Source of the DNA: an uncultured Oscillospiraceae bacterium
GTDB lineage: Bacteria; Bacillota; Clostridia; Oscillospirales; Oscillospiraceae
Length of the DNA: 64,000 nucleotides
Reading direction: 5' to 3'
NCBI GenBank assembly: GCA_910578505.1
Contig: CAJTPV010000002.1
Location: 1 to 64,000, forward strand
A model generated the notes under the pieces. That model was not told the origin of the DNA. It ran no database searches and saw only the letters and a list, made by a program, of their open reading frames with translations. The translations under genes were made by a program, and so were the position numbers. This document shows positions 61,965 to 64,000 of the stretch, in pieces; position 1 is the stretch's first letter; each line of letters begins with the position of its first letter.

Positions 61965-63525
61965 TTTATACCGCCGTCTCTCCGTCCTGACCCCGGAGCA
62001 GGCGGAGCAGCATCTGACCTATTACGCGGAGATGCTGGCCGACCGGATGGAGGAGGGCATGAGCGAGGCGGAGGCGGTGGCCAGCATGGAGCCGCTGGAT
62101 GTGATCGCCCAGCGGATCTTGCAGGACGAGGGCGTCCCGGAGAGCCCGCCCCAGCCGCCCAAATATCCGGACCTGCCCAAAACCGACGGCTCCCGGTTCA
62201 CCAAAGTGCCGGACATGTCCCGGAAAGGAATCGCGAAGCGGGCGGCGCTGGTGCTGCTGTGGGTGGTAGCCATTGCGATGGCTATTTCCGCCGTGGGCCG
62301 CTGGAGGACCCGGCATCTCTCATCGGACGCATCGGAGACAACGGCGGTGGATTACGGTGTTGCTGAGGATTACGCGGGGGACTGGGAAGAGTACGCAGAG
62401 GAGTGGGCGGACTACGCGGAAGAATGGGCGGAGTACGCGGAGGCCGAGTGGGGGGAGGCGCTGTACAGCGACCTGGCGGACCTGTGGAGCATCGACGTAA
62501 CCCCCGACGGCGTGTTTGGCAGCAGCTTTTCCCTTACGCCGGGCTTGATTTTTCTGCAGGACGGCGTACATGCTGCCCAGCTCGACGCGGACGGCGCGGA
62601 CCTGGGCAGCGCCCGCGCCCTTGACTGGGTGAGCCTCCTCCCGGAGGGCCGCTACCGGTATGAGGACGACATCTACCGGCTGGACGTGGGGGAAGCCCAG
62701 AGCGTCAACGTCAAATGGAACACAGGCGCTGTGCAGATTCAGGGCTGGGATGAGGAGTACATCCAATTCCAGGAGTTTTCCGACACAAAGCTGAAGCAGT
62801 CCCAGAAGCTGGAGTACAGCGTGGACGGCGACATGCTGAACATCAGCAAGGGGGCCGGTCTGGACAAGGGCCTTACAGTGTGGGTCCCCACCCGCCTGCT
62901 GGACTACCTGTGCGTTGAGACGTCAACGGCGGATATCTACTGCGGCCAGCTGACGGCGGACCAGGGGATCGTCCAGGCCACCTCGGGCAAAATCTTTGTG
63001 ACAAACGCCGCCTTCAGCACCCTGAGCGTGTCGGCCTCCAGCGGCAGCGCGGACCTGGGCTGCGTGGCGGCGGAGACCATCGGCGTGGACACGACCAGCG
63101 GCGGCGTCTGTCTGAACGCGGCTGTGGCGGAGAATCTGTCCGTGTCCACCAGCTCCGGCGGCATCTCCGGCCTTGTGGCGGGCGGCAGCGTCAGCATGGA
63201 GAGCAGCTCCGGGAGGATCACCGTCAACGCGGCGGCAGTGGAGGGCCTGCGCCTGGACACGTCCAGCGGCGCCGTCACGGCCACCCTGCCCGGCGATGTC
63301 CCCACGCCCTATGTGGGGGTGGACACCACCAGCGGCGATGTGGCCCTGCGCTTGCCGGAGGAGGCGGGGTTTGCGCTGCGCTTTGACTCGTCCTCCGGGT
63401 ACTTTGAACGCGGGCCGTTCTCCGTGGTCCGCTCGGGGGATATGTATGTCACCGGCAGCGGCGCGCACAGCCTTATGCTGGAGGTGGACACCACCAGCGG
63501 CAGCCTGCGGCTGGGGACGCTGTAG
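61939..63525 (+). CDS. HAAS-domain membrane protein with DUF4097 beta-repeat
   Basis: A 528-residue protein. Residues 1-60 form a HAAS/DUF1700-like helical domain (FLNDLYRRLSVLTPEQAEQH). One transmembrane helix lies about 98-116. The external part from about 255 holds DUF4097-type beta-repeats, with recurring SGSADLGCV, TTSGGVCLN, TSSGGISGL and TSSGAVTA. The start at 61939 follows AAAGGAG. PadR-HAAS/DUF4097 operons are common in Firmicutes and are linked to envelope stress; no enzyme activity is known. Confidence 0.87.
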   Translation: MTRAKFLNDLYRRLSVLTPEQAEQHLTYYAEMLADRMEEGMSEAEAVASMEPLDVIAQRILQDEGVPESPPQPPKYPDLPKTDGSRFTKVPDMSRKGIAKRAALVLLWVVAIAMAISAVGRWRTRHLSSDASETTAVDYGVAEDYAGDWEEYAEEWADYAEEWAEYAEAEWGEALYSDLADLWSIDVTPDGVFGSSFSLTPGLIFLQDGVHAAQLDADGADLGSARALDWVSLLPEGRYRYEDDIYRLDVGEAQSVNVKWNTGAVQIQGWDEEYIQFQEFSDTKLKQSQKLEYSVDGDMLNISKGAGLDKGLTVWVPTRLLDYLCVETSTADIYCGQLTADQGIVQATSGKIFVTNAAFSTLSVSASSGSADLGCVAAETIGVDTTSGGVCLNAAVAENLSVSTSSGGISGLVAGGSVSMESSSGRITVNAAAVEGLRLDTSSGAVTATLPGDVPTPYVGVDTTSGDVALRLPEEAGFALRFDSSSGYFERGPFSVVRSGDMYVTGSGAHSLMLEVDTTSGSLRLGTL

Positions 63526-63679
63526 GCCGCCTCTTTGCCGCCCTTGCGCCGGACGGCAAAATAATGCCGGCGAGAGCGGCTATCCCAGAGAGAATATTGA
63601 AAACATGCTGGAAAAAGTCTTTCGGACTGAGACGGGGAAGCGGCTCCTCGGTCTATGTACTTATAGCAATCTCCCCCCC

Positions 63680-63762
63680 ATTGCCGGCAGTAAGCCCTCT
63701 CCGTCACGGCTGACGGAGAGGGCTTTCCGGCGCTTTGTCAGGAATTTTGCTGTTTGCCATAG
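63680..63762 (-). repeat. 83-bp dispersed repeat, copy B
   Basis: Inverted copy of the repeat at 30874-30956, with the same palindromic core and flanks. On the minus strand it contains an 18-codon frame (63704-63760) beginning MANSKIPD. Its hairpin may also end transcription of the DUF4097 gene. The rest of 63526-63883 holds no gene; an inverted repeat ATCATAG / CTATGAT (63819-63851) precedes the dehydrogenase. Confidence 0.8.
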
Positions 63763-63883
63763 ATCGATAGCGGCAGTATACCACAGTTGGCGGAATAATA
63801 CCACTATGCGGCCAAAAAATCATAGTATTTTTCCTGTCGCTGGCCTATGATATAGACACAACAAAGACAGGAGGAACCTCAAG

Positions 63884-64000
63884 ATGGCCAACAATTTTCA
63901 ATATTACGCACCGACCAAAGTATATTTTGGCAGGGGTGAGGAGCGAAACACAGGGCGGTACGTCCGGGAATATGGCGCGAAAAACGTCATGCTGGTCTAT
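63884..64000 (+). CDS. Iron-containing alcohol dehydrogenase, N-terminal part
   Basis: The first 39 codons before the window ends: NNFQYYAPTKVYFGRGE is the usual beginning of NAD(P)H-dependent butanol-type iron alcohol dehydrogenases. AGGAGG precedes the ATG. The metal and cofactor sites are outside the window. Confidence 0.8.
   Translation, partial: MANNFQYYAPTKVYFGRGEERNTGRYVREYGAKNVMLVY

Noticed and set aside
1-64000. tRNA, rRNA and replication origin signals
   Set aside because: None were recognised by eye; a tRNA scan would be needed to exclude one fully.

Overview
The window looks like a chromosomal segment from an anaerobic, motile, GC-rich member of the Clostridia, most likely Oscillospirales/Oscillospiraceae (Flavonifractor or Lawsonibacter-like). 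The basis is strong C/G third-position use, Gram-positive SLH-anchored surface proteins, a dnaG-rpoD operon, a chemotaxis gene beside a FliK/FlhB-like pair, a Ni-CODH with CooF, and many Firmicutes-type ribosome binding sites. This placement is inferred from gene content; no rRNA or tRNA gene was seen.

Left part (1-13.4 kb): the start of cheA with a sigma-D-like promoter, a FliK-like/FlhB-tail/PilZ trio, two very large secreted SLH proteins and a Gly/Asn-rich lipoprotein. 13.5-17.4 kb: an overlapping ATP-grasp / PHP / NodB-SLH operon and a polyferredoxin. 17.4-17.9 kb: a tandem pair of antisense-RNA units that resemble type I antitoxins, with only remnants of toxin frames. 17.9-23.2 kb: a nitroreductase-NUDIX fusion, a possible glycine riboswitch before an alanine/glycine:Na+ symporter, a VanY-type carboxypeptidase and an AT-rich RelB/zeta-type toxin-antitoxin pair. 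23.2-30.2 kb: a two-component system with two tandem paralogous secreted proteins, then dnaG-rpoD. 30.4-34.8 kb: a short phosphopantetheinyl transferase, an Rpn-type nuclease, argF, queH, trmO and a 28-residue membrane peptide.

35-47 kb: a PucR regulator, a zinc-ribbon/Big2 membrane protein, a lipid kinase and an AI-2E-type transporter that diverge from one shared -35 hexamer, a cooS-cooF-NAD(P)H oxidoreductase operon whose CooS is divergent, and a DUF2975/HTH/lipoprotein operon under a 10-bp inverted repeat. 47-55.7 kb: a BlaR1-like/BlaI pair with two operator dyads, a pyruvyl transferase/FrhB-like/glycosyltransferase operon, udp, mutY and a radical SAM/SPASM protein.

56-59 kb is a decayed patch: an IS1634-type transposase remnant followed by DUF4860 and prepilin-like genes and a PilT that has lost its P-loop. 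59-64 kb: a ferredoxin-fused aldo/keto reductase, an orphan ParB/Noc protein, a PadR/HAAS-DUF4097 pair and the start of an iron alcohol dehydrogenase. An 83-bp dispersed repeat occurs at 30.9 and 63.7 kb in opposite orientation; the first copy supplies the end of the phosphopantetheinyl transferase gene. The strongest candidates for something undescribed are the duplicated antitoxin-like RNA units, the ATP-grasp/PHP/NodB-SLH operon, the two-component system with twin secreted paralogues, and the DUF2975/HTH/lipoprotein operon.
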